Origin: Streptomyces capitiformicae
GTDB lineage: Bacteria > Actinomycetota > Actinomycetes > Streptomycetales > Streptomycetaceae
Direction: 5' to 3'
Length of the DNA: 64,000 bases
Assembly (NCBI RefSeq): GCF_002214185.1
Contig: NZ_CP022161.1
Span: forward strand, 1,612,001-1,676,000
This document shows, in pieces, positions 53,895-63,043 of the stretch. Made by a program: the position numbers and the translations under genes. The notes beneath the pieces are model-generated. The model was not told the origin of the DNA. It made no database searches and saw only the letters and a list, made by a program, of their open reading frames with translations. How positions within the stretch are numbered: the stretch's first letter is position 1; every line of letters starts with the position of its first letter.

Positions 53895-55070
53895 TCAGAC
53901 ACCATCCGGTATCGGCAATGGCCGTTTCTCGATCGCCGCCGCCATCACCTCGGGGAAGAGATCGGGCGTGCAGGCGAACGCCGGTGCGCCGAGGGCCGCG
54001 AGCGCCGCCGCATGCTCGCGGTCGTACGCGGGCGCCCCCTCGTCGGAGAGCGCGAGCAACGTCACGAACTGCACCCCCGACGCCTTCATCGCCGCCACCC
54101 GCTTCAGCATCTCGTCGCGTATCCCGCCCTCGTAGAGGTCGCTGATCAGCACGACCACCGTGTCCGCGGGCCGGGTGATCTGCGACTGGCAGTACGCGAG
54201 CGCCCTGTTGATGTCCGTGCCACCGCCGAGCTGGGTGCCGAAGAGGACGTCGACCGGGTCGTCGAGCTGGTCGGTGAGATCGACGACGGCCGTGTCGAAG
54301 ACGACAAGCCGGGTGCTGATGGACCGCATGGACGCCAGCACCGCCCCGAACACGGACGCGTAGACGACGGACGCCGCCATCGATCCCGACTGGTCGATGC
54401 AGAGGACGACGTCCTTCTTCACCGACTGCGAGGCCCGCCCGTACCCGATCAGCCGCTCGGGCACCACCGTCCGGTACTCCGGCAGGTAGTTCTTGAGGTT
54501 GGCCGAGATCGTGCGGTTCCAGTCGATGTCGTGGTGGCGCGGCCGGTTGACACGGGCGCTGCGGTCGAGGGCGCCGGTGAGGGTGGCCCGGGTGCGGGTG
54601 GCGAGCCGCTTCTCCAGGTCTTCGACGACCTTGCGCACGACGGCACGCGCGGTCTCCTTGGTCGTCTCCGGCATGGCCTTGTTGAGCGACAGCAGCGTGC
54701 CGACGAGGTGGACGTCGGCCTCCACCGCCTCCAGCATCTCCGGCTCCAGCAGCAGCGCCGACAGGCCCAGCCGGTCGATGGCGTCTCGCTGCATGACCTG
54801 GACGACGGAGGAGGGGAAGTACGTCCGGATATCCCCGAGCCACCGCGCCACCGACGGCGCCGACGCCCCGAGCCCCGCCGAACGCTCCCGCCCCGTCTGC
54901 GGCTTGTCCCCCTTCCCGTACAGCGCGGTCAACGCCTGGTCCATCGCCGCGTCCTGCCCGCTCAGGACACGCCCGGTACCGTCCGCCGAGTCCCCGCCCA
55001 GCACGAGCCGCCACCGCCTGAGCCGCTCGTCGGCCGCGGCCGTGTCCACCCCTGTTGTCCCCGTCGTCAT
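53895..55070 (-). CDS. VWA (von Willebrand factor A) domain protein of MoxR-VWA cluster (YehP-like)
   Basis: This encodes 391 residues from ATG 55070, overlapping the upstream 53-residue gene by ATGA. The N-terminal 200 residues are helical (LRRWRLVLGGD, VVRKVVEDLEKRL). The VWA domain starts VVLCIDQSGSMAASV with the MIDAS motif DxSxS; later FGTQLGGGTDINRAL provides the second metal loop, and VVLISDLYEGG the third. In MoxR systems the VWA partner binds metal and clients remodelled by the ATPase. By gene order it matches E. coli YehP, from memory. The cellular target is unknown. Confidence 0.9.
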   Translation of the reverse strand: MTTGTTGVDTAAADERLRRWRLVLGGDSADGTGRVLSGQDAAMDQALTALYGKGDKPQTGRERSAGLGASAPSVARWLGDIRTYFPSSVVQVMQRDAIDRLGLSALLLEPEMLEAVEADVHLVGTLLSLNKAMPETTKETARAVVRKVVEDLEKRLATRTRATLTGALDRSARVNRPRHHDIDWNRTISANLKNYLPEYRTVVPERLIGYGRASQSVKKDVVLCIDQSGSMAASVVYASVFGAVLASMRSISTRLVVFDTAVVDLTDQLDDPVDVLFGTQLGGGTDINRALAYCQSQITRPADTVVVLISDLYEGGIRDEMLKRVAAMKASGVQFVTLLALSDEGAPAYDREHAAALAALGAPAFACTPDLFPEVMAAAIEKRPLPIPDGV

Positions 55071-55228
55071 CCGCGCACCTCCGTACGAGGCCGGTCCCAG
55101 AGCGGGATCACCGGCACGGTCGTCGTCGGGCCGTCGTCCGAGCGGCGCCCGTGGCCGCGCCCTCGCCTGTCCTTGGCGTCCACCGCTTCGGCGGCCTGCC
55201 TCGGCTCCCTCAGTTCCTCGGTCGTCAT
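55067..55228 (-). CDS. 53-residue protein bridging DUF5682 and VWA genes
   Basis: ATG 55228 to TGA 55067 gives 54 codons. The start overlaps the stop of the DUF5682 gene and the stop overlaps the start of the VWA gene, both as ATGA, so the operon is read as an unbroken chain. It begins MTTEELREPRQAAEAV, has an Arg/Gly/Asp-rich middle (KDRRGRGHGRR) and ends VPVIPLWDRPRTEVRG. Codons end mostly in G or C. It has no membrane helix. The double overlap argues for a real gene; it could be a small adaptor between the VWA and DUF5682 proteins. Confidence 0.72.
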   Translation of the reverse strand: MTTEELREPRQAAEAVDAKDRRGRGHGRRSDDGPTTTVPVIPLWDRPRTEVRG

Positions 55229-57639
55229 CCCGCCACCCCCACAAGGTTGTTGTCGTCGGCGTTTTCCTGGTCGCTCTCAAGGCCGAGCAGCAGCCGCAGC
55301 ACCGGCAGTACGGCGTCGGCGCGCTCGGCGTCCAGCTCGTCGGCGAAGCCCGGTATGCCCGAGCCGACCGCACCACCGCTTCCCGCTGTTCCCGGTCCCC
55401 GGCGCACCAGTTCGCCGAGGGTCCTGCGCACCCCCGGCTCGTACGCCGAGAACGTGCGCCGCAGCAACGGCAGTACGTCGGTGAATGCGTCCCCCGGAAC
55501 CCCGGTCAGCCAGGCGTCCACCAGCCCGAGCAGCCGCTCGTCGTGCACCAGCAGTATTCCGCCGCCGGAGCCGCCCCCGACGAACCCCTCGATCCACGCC
55601 GCCGCGTCGGCCGGCGCCGTACCCGGCGAGAGCACGAGCCCCATGAGCCGGGCGGCCTCGTCCTGCGCCAACTCCCCGTCGTCCAGCAGCAGTCGCACGG
55701 CCCGCCCCCGAATGACGCCCGGCACGGTGTCCCGCTCCGACAGGACGTGGAGCACGGAGTGCCAGCGGGCCCGGATGCCGCCCCGCATCTTTCCGTCCCG
55801 CTCCCCTGTGACGGCGTCGCCCAGCAGCCCCACCGCGCCGTGCACCGCGTCCACATGGCGGCGCATCTCCTGGGCCGCGTCCGCGTCGAGGGCGGCGCAC
55901 GCGGGCGGGAGGCCGACGAAGACTCGCTCGGCGAGCCCGGCCGCGACCTCGGCCAGCGCCCGGGTGTCGGTGGCGCGGACGTCGCCGTAGCGGAGGGAGC
56001 GGACCAGGGCCGGGAGCGCCTGGGCGAGGTGGCCTACGTCGGCGTCGAGGGCGGCGCGGTCGGCGAGGACCCGCATCACCACCGGCAGGGCGTCCGGGAG
56101 TTCGGCGAGGAGGCAGCGCTCGGCTAGTCCGGTGATGTCGGCGAGCGACTGGGCCGACAGGGCGTCCGCCTCGGCCTTCGCGGTCGCCGCCGAGAGCACG
56201 GTGGTCCCCCACACCCCGGCCTCGGCGACCCGCACCGACAGCTCGGGCTCCCAGCGCAGTCGCCAGGTCTCCCGGAACGTCCCCGTACTGCCGCGCGAGG
56301 CGGCGGGCTCGCCCCACGCGATGCCGAGCAGCCCCAACCGGTGCAGGAGTCGGCTGCGCTCGGCGTCGTTCTCCTTGCGCAGGTCGAGCTCCAACTCCCG
56401 CTCCAGTGCCTCCGGCTTGAGCCGCAGCCTCCGCTGCGACCGCGTGAGGTCCCGCTGCAACGGCACCGCCGGCGCCGACGTGGGCACCTCGCCCAGCACA
56501 TCGCCGACCACCAGCCGATCGTGCACCAGCGACAGCGGCACGTCCGAGCCCTCGCACATCACCGCCCGTACGGCGTCGGTGGTCTCGGTGAGGCCCGGCA
56601 GCGGTCGCCCGCGCATCGCGGCCAACGTCTCGGCGAGCCGTACCGCCTCGATGACATGCGCGGAGGAGACGATCCGGTCCTCCTCGCGCAGCAGCCCGGC
56701 CACCTTGGTCAGCCACCGCTCGACGGGGCGGTCGGGCGCGCCGAACAGATGCCCGTACCAGCCCGGCGAGTCGATCCCCGCCCCGTAGCCGCCGGCCCGG
56801 GCCAGCCGCCGGTGCGTCCACGGCACCCAGGTCATGTCTGCCTTGACCTTGGGCAGCCCCTTCAGCAGCGCCCGGTCGGCGGCCATGGTCCGCTTCTCCC
56901 GCAGCGCGGGCACATGCCAGGCCCCGCACACCACGGCCACCTCGTCGTCCCCGAACTCCTTCTGCGCGGCCCGCACCTGCAACCGCATGTACGCCTCGCG
57001 CACGGGGTCGCGGTCATGCCCTCCGTCCCCGTACACCTCCCGCAGCGCCCCCATGGCCTCCTCCAGCACGGTGAACGGCGCGAAGACGTCCCCGCCCGTC
57101 CCCCGGTGCTCGACCACGTCCTCCCACCAGCGCTCGGGATCGTCATGCCCGGCGGCTTCGGCGAGCGCGCCCAGCGGATCGACCCGAACCGCCTCATCCG
57201 CGGCCGACTCCTCAGCCGCCCCCTCCGGCTGCGCGGTCGGCCCCTCCGGCTCGGCGGTCACGGCCTCCTCCTTGCCCCAGGCCAGCGTGTGCGTCGCCGG
57301 AAGGTCGATGAAGCGGGCCGGGACGCCGTGGCTCAGGGCCCACCGGATGGCCACCCACTCCGGGGAGAACTCGGCGAAGGGCCAGAACGCCGAGCGGCCG
57401 GGCTCGTCCACCGCGTGGGCGAGGAGGGCGACCGGGGGCCGCATGTCCTCGTCGGCGGCCAGCGGGATCAGGGCGTCCGCCTCCGGTGGCCCCTCGATCA
57501 GCACGACCCGGGGCCGGGCCGCCTCCAGCGCGGCCCGCACCGCCCGCGCCGACCCCGGCCCGTGATGCCGTACGCCGAGCAGCAGCGGCCCGCCGCCGGA
57601 CGGCCGCACCTGCTGCTGATACTCCTCGTGTCCGGTCAC
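55225..57639 (-). CDS. DUF5682-family protein of MoxR-VWA cluster (YehM-like)
   Basis: This encodes 804 residues from GTG 57639, overlapping the MoxR gene (GTGA). It starts LLLGVRHHGPGSARAVRAALEAARPRVVLIEGPPEAD, the DUF5682 signature (an EreA/ChaN-like beginning with paired His). Further conserved blocks are FIDLPATHTLAWG, VVCGAWHVPALREKR, and the long helical C-terminus (ARLMGLVLSPG, LLGLVDAWLTGVPGDAF). The GVRHHGPGS and GAWH histidines suggest a metal site. In E. coli YehM stands in the same place. Function unknown; it probably is the effector or substrate adaptor of the AAA+/VWA pair. Confidence 0.88.
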   Translation of the reverse strand: MTGHEEYQQQVRPSGGGPLLLGVRHHGPGSARAVRAALEAARPRVVLIEGPPEADALIPLAADEDMRPPVALLAHAVDEPGRSAFWPFAEFSPEWVAIRWALSHGVPARFIDLPATHTLAWGKEEAVTAEPEGPTAQPEGAAEESAADEAVRVDPLGALAEAAGHDDPERWWEDVVEHRGTGGDVFAPFTVLEEAMGALREVYGDGGHDRDPVREAYMRLQVRAAQKEFGDDEVAVVCGAWHVPALREKRTMAADRALLKGLPKVKADMTWVPWTHRRLARAGGYGAGIDSPGWYGHLFGAPDRPVERWLTKVAGLLREEDRIVSSAHVIEAVRLAETLAAMRGRPLPGLTETTDAVRAVMCEGSDVPLSLVHDRLVVGDVLGEVPTSAPAVPLQRDLTRSQRRLRLKPEALERELELDLRKENDAERSRLLHRLGLLGIAWGEPAASRGSTGTFRETWRLRWEPELSVRVAEAGVWGTTVLSAATAKAEADALSAQSLADITGLAERCLLAELPDALPVVMRVLADRAALDADVGHLAQALPALVRSLRYGDVRATDTRALAEVAAGLAERVFVGLPPACAALDADAAQEMRRHVDAVHGAVGLLGDAVTGERDGKMRGGIRARWHSVLHVLSERDTVPGVIRGRAVRLLLDDGELAQDEAARLMGLVLSPGTAPADAAAWIEGFVGGGSGGGILLVHDERLLGLVDAWLTGVPGDAFTDVLPLLRRTFSAYEPGVRRTLGELVRRGPGTAGSGGAVGSGIPGFADELDAERADAVLPVLRLLLGLESDQENADDNNLVGVAG

Positions 57640-58859
57640 GCGCTCACCTCGCGGCAGGCGCGGTAGAAGTCCGTCCAGCCGTCTCGCTCGCGGACGACGG
57701 CCTCCAGGTACTCCTGCCAGATGACGCGGTCGGCGGCCGGGTCGCGGACGACGGCGCCGAGGATCCCGGCGGCGACGTCGGAGGGGCGCAGGACGCCGTC
57801 GCCGAAGTGGGCGGCGAGGGCGAGCCCGTTGGTGACCACGGAGATCGCCTCGGCCGTCGACAGTGTGCCGCTGGGCGACTTCAGCTTCGTACGGCCGTCC
57901 GCCGTGACACCGTCGCGCAGTTCGCGGAAGACGGTGACGACGCGGCGGATCTCGTCGATGGCGTCGGGTGTGGTCGGCAGATCGAGGGAGCGTCCGATCT
58001 GGTCGACTCGGCGCGAGACGATGTCCACCTCGGCGTCGGCGCTCTCCGGCAGCGGCAGCACTACCGTGTTGAAACGGCGGCGCAGGGCGCTCGACAGGTC
58101 GTTGACCCCGCGGTCGCGGTCGTTGGCCGTGGCGATGAGATTGAAGCCGCGGACGGCCTGCACCTCCTGCCCCAACTCCGGGATCGGCAGCGTCTTCTCG
58201 GACAGGATCGTGATCAGGGTGTCCTGCACGTCGGCCGGGATGCGGGTCAGCTCCTCGACCCGGGCGGTCATGCCCTCCGCCATGGCCCGCATGACGGGGC
58301 TGGGCACGAGGGCGTCGCGGCTCGGGCCGTGGGCGAGCAGCCGCGCGTAGTTCCAGCCGTAGCGGATCGCCTCCTCCGGTGTGCCGGCCGTGCCCTGGAC
58401 GAGCAGCGTCGAGTCACCGCTGACGGCGGCCGCCAGGTGCTCCGACACCCAGGTCTTGGCGGTGCCGGGGACGCCGAGCAGGAGCAGGGCGCGATCGGTG
58501 GCGAGGGTGGTGACGGCGACCTCGATAATGCGTCGCGGACCCACGTACTTGGGTGTGATGATCGTGCCGTCCGGCAGTGTGCCGCCGAGCAGATAGGTGG
58601 CGACGGCCCACGGCGACAACTTCCATCGGGCCGGACGGGGCCGGTCGTCCTGCTCGGCCAACGCGGCGAGTTCAGCTGCGAAGGCCTGCTCGGCGTGCGG
58701 CCGCAGCGCCTCGTCGCCGGCCGGCTCTCCCGCTCCCCGCACGCTCGCGTCCGTACGCACGCCTACGCCCGCGTCCGTGTGCACGGGCGTGTGCGCGTTC
58801 GCGGGCGCGGACTGGTTGTGGGTCGGGTCGACAGTGGTCGTTTCAACAGACGCAGGCAT
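57636..58859 (-). CDS. MoxR-type AAA+ ATPase (YehL-like)
   Basis: This encodes 407 residues from ATG 58859, with GGAGGGGGA upstream. The first 65 residues are low-complexity and Ala/Thr/Asp-rich. The AAA+ core has Walker A LLLGVPGTAKTW, the Walker B/sensor region with VRGFNLIATANDRDRG (sensor 1 Asn), and FNTVVLPLPESADAEVDIV (arginine-finger side). MoxR ATPases work as chaperones with VWA proteins. It heads a four-gene operon with overlapping stops and starts (MoxR, DUF5682, 53-residue protein, VWA). It is divergent from the SWIM gene, with an inverted repeat between them. Confidence 0.93.
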   Translation of the reverse strand: MPASVETTTVDPTHNQSAPANAHTPVHTDAGVGVRTDASVRGAGEPAGDEALRPHAEQAFAAELAALAEQDDRPRPARWKLSPWAVATYLLGGTLPDGTIITPKYVGPRRIIEVAVTTLATDRALLLLGVPGTAKTWVSEHLAAAVSGDSTLLVQGTAGTPEEAIRYGWNYARLLAHGPSRDALVPSPVMRAMAEGMTARVEELTRIPADVQDTLITILSEKTLPIPELGQEVQAVRGFNLIATANDRDRGVNDLSSALRRRFNTVVLPLPESADAEVDIVSRRVDQIGRSLDLPTTPDAIDEIRRVVTVFRELRDGVTADGRTKLKSPSGTLSTAEAISVVTNGLALAAHFGDGVLRPSDVAAGILGAVVRDPAADRVIWQEYLEAVVRERDGWTDFYRACREVSA

Positions 58860-58915
58860 GGCTGAGTCCCCCTCCAGCTCGGCCGGTTCGGATCTGGTCA
58901 CCAGACTGCACCAAG

Positions 58916-58973
58916 CCACTGACAATCCAGTCTGACCTGCGGAAATAGGCTGGCGCAAGCCAATTGTCAGTGG
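58916..58973. promoter_or_regulatory. Divergent control region with 11-bp inverted repeat
   Basis: CCACTGACAAT (58916-58926) and ATTGTCAGTGG (58963-58973) are exact reverse complements with centres 47 bp apart, in the 133-base gap between the MoxR start (58859) and the SWIM start (58993). On the minus strand TGACAA then 16 bases then TATTTC is a possible MoxR-operon promoter. One regulator bound to both arms could co-control the two operons. Confidence 0.6.
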
Positions 58974-58992
58974 TGGGATCTACCTTCAGAAC

Positions 58993-60360
58993 ATGACTCA
59001 GCAGGGGGTGCGCTGGACGGCTGAGCAGGTGCTGGCACTGGCGCCTGACGCAGCGTCGCGCAAAGCCGGAAGCAAACTCGCCGTGGCCGGACCGTGGTCG
59101 CAGGCGGGCACTTCGGACGAGGGGACGGTGTGGGGACTGTGCAAGGGAAGTGGAAGCAAGCCGTATCAAACGATCGTGGACGTCGCGGACTCCGCAGGGC
59201 CCGCGTACAAGTGCAGTTGTCCGAGCCGCAAGTTCCCGTGCAAGCACGCGTTGGGGCTGCTGCTGCTCTGGGCGGGCGACGACGGTGCGGTGCCGCCTGG
59301 GCAGGCACCGGACTGGGCGGAGCAGTGGTTGTCCGGCCGCCGCGCGCGTGCGGCGGAGAGGACGACGAGGACGGGCGCGGCATCTGGGGCCGCGTCCGCT
59401 GACCCCGAGGCGGCGCGCCGCCGTGCCGAGCGGCGCGCCGAGCGGATCACCGCGGGCGCGACGGAGCTCGAGCAGCGCCTGACCGACCTGCTCCGCGGCG
59501 GCCTCGCCGCCGCGGAGCAGGCGGGCTACGGGCTGTGGGAGGAGACGGCGGCCCGCATGGTCGACGCGCAGGCTCCCGGACTCGCAGCGCGGGTACGGGA
59601 GTTGGGGGCCGTACCGGGATCGGGCCCGGGCTGGCCGGTCCGTCTGCTGGAGGAATGCGCCCTCCTCCACCTTCTCGACCAGGGCTGGTTGCGCCGCGAG
59701 CAACTCCCGGACGGCCTCGCGGCGACGGTCCGCTCCCGAGTCGGCCTGTCCGGCTCACCGGACGGACCGCCGGTCCGCGACCGCTGGCTCGCCCTCGCCC
59801 AGTACGACACATCGGACTCCCACCTCACCACCCGCCGCATCTGGCTCCACGGCGCCGAGTCCGGCCGTACGGCCCTGCTCCTCTCTTACGGGGCCGCCGG
59901 CCGCGCACCCGAGCTATCACTCCCGGTGGGCCTGGCGTTCGAGGCGGAGGTGTCGGCGTACCCGGGCGCGGGGCAGCTGCGGGCGGCCCTGGGCGAGCGG
60001 TTCACGGCACCCGAGCCCGCCGCCATACGGCCGCCGGGGGTGACGCCGGCCGCGGCGGCGGCCCGCTACGGCGAGGCCCTGCGGGACGACCCCTGGCTGG
60101 ACTCGTATCCGGTCACGCTCGCCCGCGTCATACCGGTCCCGGACGGCGAGTCCTGGCAACTGGCCGACGCGGACAGCGACCTGGCCCTCGCCATCAATCC
60201 GTCCGCGCGCTCCCGCCCGGGCCTGTGGCGCCTCGCCGCCCTCTCCGGCGGCGCCCCCGTCACGGTCTTCGGCGAATGCGACCACCGGGGCTTCAGCCCG
60301 CTGACGGCATGGGCGGAGAGAACCGACGGGGCGTCCGGGCAGGCGGTGGCGCTGTGCTGA
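58993..60360 (+). CDS. SWIM zinc-finger protein of MoxR-VWA cluster (YehQ-like)
   Basis: This encodes 455 residues from ATG 58993. The SWIM motif CxCxnCxH is YKCSCPSRKFPCKHALGLLLLW at about residues 72-95, a zinc-binding domain that binds DNA or protein. An Arg/Ala-rich helix (AARRRAERRAERITAGA) follows, then a long region with WLRREQLPDGL, RIWLHGAESGR and LWRLAALSGGAPV. The rest has no named domain. No strong ribosome site precedes the ATG. From memory, SWIM proteins of this length accompany MoxR/VWA genes in many bacteria, as YehQ does in E. coli. It is transcribed with the DUF5691 gene. Confidence 0.9.
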   Translation: MTQQGVRWTAEQVLALAPDAASRKAGSKLAVAGPWSQAGTSDEGTVWGLCKGSGSKPYQTIVDVADSAGPAYKCSCPSRKFPCKHALGLLLLWAGDDGAVPPGQAPDWAEQWLSGRRARAAERTTRTGAASGAASADPEAARRRAERRAERITAGATELEQRLTDLLRGGLAAAEQAGYGLWEETAARMVDAQAPGLAARVRELGAVPGSGPGWPVRLLEECALLHLLDQGWLRREQLPDGLAATVRSRVGLSGSPDGPPVRDRWLALAQYDTSDSHLTTRRIWLHGAESGRTALLLSYGAAGRAPELSLPVGLAFEAEVSAYPGAGQLRAALGERFTAPEPAAIRPPGVTPAAAAARYGEALRDDPWLDSYPVTLARVIPVPDGESWQLADADSDLALAINPSARSRPGLWRLAALSGGAPVTVFGECDHRGFSPLTAWAERTDGASGQAVALC

Positions 60361-60460
60361 GCGGAGGCGCAGCGCCACACCCGACTCACCCGGCCCGCCC
60401 AACACCGGTAACTCACCGCCCTGTTCACCGCCGTCCCCTTGCCCTATGGAAGGAACCCTC

Positions 60461-62074
60461 ATGACCAGCACCTCTTCGGCCGCTTCCTCGGGGCTCTCCT
60501 GGGAGGAACTCGTCACGACGGCGTTGCTCGGCACGGATCGTCGTACGCCTCCGGGGTCGGGGTCCGGCCGGGAGGCGCCCGTGGCTCTGTTGGACGCGGC
60601 GGCGGTGGAGACGGTGCGGCGCCGGGCGGGGATACGTCCCGTGCGGGCGGCGGTGCGGCCGGAGCCTGCGCCGGCGGACGGGCGCCCTCCGCTGCCGCCC
60701 GCCGCGACACGCAGACTGGCGACGCTGCTGGCCGACCGGCCCGGCGCGGGTGGCGGTCGCCGGGGTACGGCGCCCGACCTGATGGAGCTGCTGCCGCAGT
60801 GGCTGGCGCTGGCGAACGCGTACGGTTACGCGGCGCCGCCGGAGGCGCTGCCCGCGTTGCTCGACGCGGCGCGCGGCCGTACCGATCTACGGCCGGCCGC
60901 ATTGGCCTTCGCGGGTGTGCGGGCATTGTGGCTGGCCCGGTTGAACCCGGACTGGCGTTTCGCGCTGCGTGCCGCGCCGGGCGGCGGTGCGGCGCTGCCC
61001 GGCCCGGGCGAGCCGGAACGGGTCCGGCGTCTCTGGCAGGAGGGCCTGTTCGCGGAGCGGGTGGCGCTGCTCACCGCGCTGCGGGCCCACGATCCCGGCA
61101 CCGCACGTGAGTTGCTGGCATCCACATGGCCGACGGAACGGGCCGAGGACCGGCTCATGTTCCTCGACGCCCTCCGGGCGGGGCTGGCGGCGGAGGACGA
61201 GCCGTTCCTGGAGGGCGCGTTGGCGGACCGCAGCCGGAATGTGCGGGCCACGGCCGCGGAGTTGCTGTCCGCGCTGCCCTCCTCGGCGCTCGCGGGTCGG
61301 ATGGCGCGGCGGGCGACCGCGTGTGTGGCCGTCGACCACACGCGCGGCACGCCCACACTCGTGGTCGAGGCCCCGCATGAGTGTGATCCGGGCATGGAAC
61401 GCGACGGTGTGCAACCCAAGGCTCCCGCCGGGCGGGGAGAACGGTCGTGGTGGCTGGGCCAGTTGGTGGAGGCGGCGCCGCTCGGGGCGTGGTCGCGGCG
61501 GTTCGGAGGGCGCACTCCGGAGGAGATCGTGGCGTTGCCGGTCGCGGACGACTGGCAGGGGGAGTTGCATGGGGCGTGGTGCAGGGCGGCGGTGCGGCAG
61601 CGTGATGCCGGGTGGTCGCGGGCGCTGCTGGGGGCGCCGTCCACGCCCGAGGCCGGCGGGCCCGGAGCCGTGTCTCTGGCCGAGCGGGCCAAGCTGCTGG
61701 CGACGATCGATGCCGGGGAGCGGGCCGAGTGGGTGGCGGGGTTCATCGGCACGCATGGGTTGTCGGAGGCGTTTCAGCTGCTGGGGGTGTGTGCGGTGCC
61801 GTGGGCTCCGCCGCTGGGGCGGGCCGTTGTGGACGCGCTCGATATCGCGCGGGACGCGGGGAGTTATCCCTGGAGCTTCAGTGGGGTGATGGGGTTGGCC
61901 GAGCGGTGCCTGGACCCGGTGGAGGCGGTTCGGCTCGATCCTCTCGCTGCTGCGGCGGAGGAGCCGGAGAATGCGGCGCCGGGGGCGGGTGGGTACTGGG
62001 CTGAGGCGTTTCAGCGGCTTACGAGCACGTTGCGGTTGCGGGCCGCCATGCAGGCAGAGCTGGCGCCGCTGTGA
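60461..62074 (+). CDS. DUF5691-family protein of MoxR-VWA cluster
   Basis: This encodes 537 residues from ATG 60461, chosen because GGAAGGA lies six bases upstream; ATG 60446 is also in frame. It opens SWEELVTTALLGTDRRTPPG, the DUF5691 start. The body is mostly helical and HEAT-like (LLDAARGRTDLRPAALAFAGVRALWLARLNPDW, RARELL-type repeats, EDRLMFLDALRAGLAAEDEPFLEGALADRSRNVRATAAELLSALP). The HEAT-like design suggests protein binding. It lies 100 bases after the SWIM gene and probably shares its transcript. Function unknown. Confidence 0.86.
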   Translation: MTSTSSAASSGLSWEELVTTALLGTDRRTPPGSGSGREAPVALLDAAAVETVRRRAGIRPVRAAVRPEPAPADGRPPLPPAATRRLATLLADRPGAGGGRRGTAPDLMELLPQWLALANAYGYAAPPEALPALLDAARGRTDLRPAALAFAGVRALWLARLNPDWRFALRAAPGGGAALPGPGEPERVRRLWQEGLFAERVALLTALRAHDPGTARELLASTWPTERAEDRLMFLDALRAGLAAEDEPFLEGALADRSRNVRATAAELLSALPSSALAGRMARRATACVAVDHTRGTPTLVVEAPHECDPGMERDGVQPKAPAGRGERSWWLGQLVEAAPLGAWSRRFGGRTPEEIVALPVADDWQGELHGAWCRAAVRQRDAGWSRALLGAPSTPEAGGPGAVSLAERAKLLATIDAGERAEWVAGFIGTHGLSEAFQLLGVCAVPWAPPLGRAVVDALDIARDAGSYPWSFSGVMGLAERCLDPVEAVRLDPLAAAAEEPENAAPGAGGYWAEAFQRLTSTLRLRAAMQAELAPL

Positions 62075-62110
62075 CACCCCGCACGTACAAACGCACCGCA
62101 AGCGCTGGGC

Positions 62111-62527
<417 letters not shown>

Positions 62528-63043
62528 CACTGCCTCCATGAAACGACTGCACCGAACAGCTACCCGCACCACACACCGGCGAAGTGAACGAACGTTATCT
62601 CCAGCATCCCGCACCCGGCAGTTTCGCGGTGGTGAGCGAGGGGGAAATCACACGGTGGGACACGTTCGCCGCGCACCGTTCCCGTTTCTGCGGCTCACGC
62701 GTCGCGGGGACGAGGCGATCGCGGCATCCGCGCCGATCGCCTCGACCGCCGTGGCGCGCGTGCCAGGAGGCAGGAGCGTCGCGCACGAGGAGAGCCGTTG
62801 CAGGGGCCGTACACCCCACCGTCCGCGGGAGATCGCGGTGGCGGGACTCATCGGCGCAGGCAGACATCGACAGACAGCAGAGGGCAACAACAGCGGGGGG
62901 AGTCAGGGAGGACCCCGTACGTCACACGCATCGCAAGCACCGCCCGCCCTCCGCCACCCGTCGTCCGCCGCCCGCGACCTCGGCTCTCCATGAGGGCGCA
63001 CGGGGGACAGAGCCGCCCCCCGTGTGCCGACGGGAGGTCGGGC
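62528..63043. other. Gene-poor region with a perfect hairpin before the lipase gene
   Basis: CGAGGCGATCG (62711-62721) and CGATCGCCTCG (62734-62744) form a perfect 11-bp stem with a 12-base loop, about 300 bases before the lipase ATG. The rest shows no convincing gene despite long open frames. It may be the 5' leader of the lipase mRNA or a terminator of an upstream small RNA. Confidence 0.5.
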
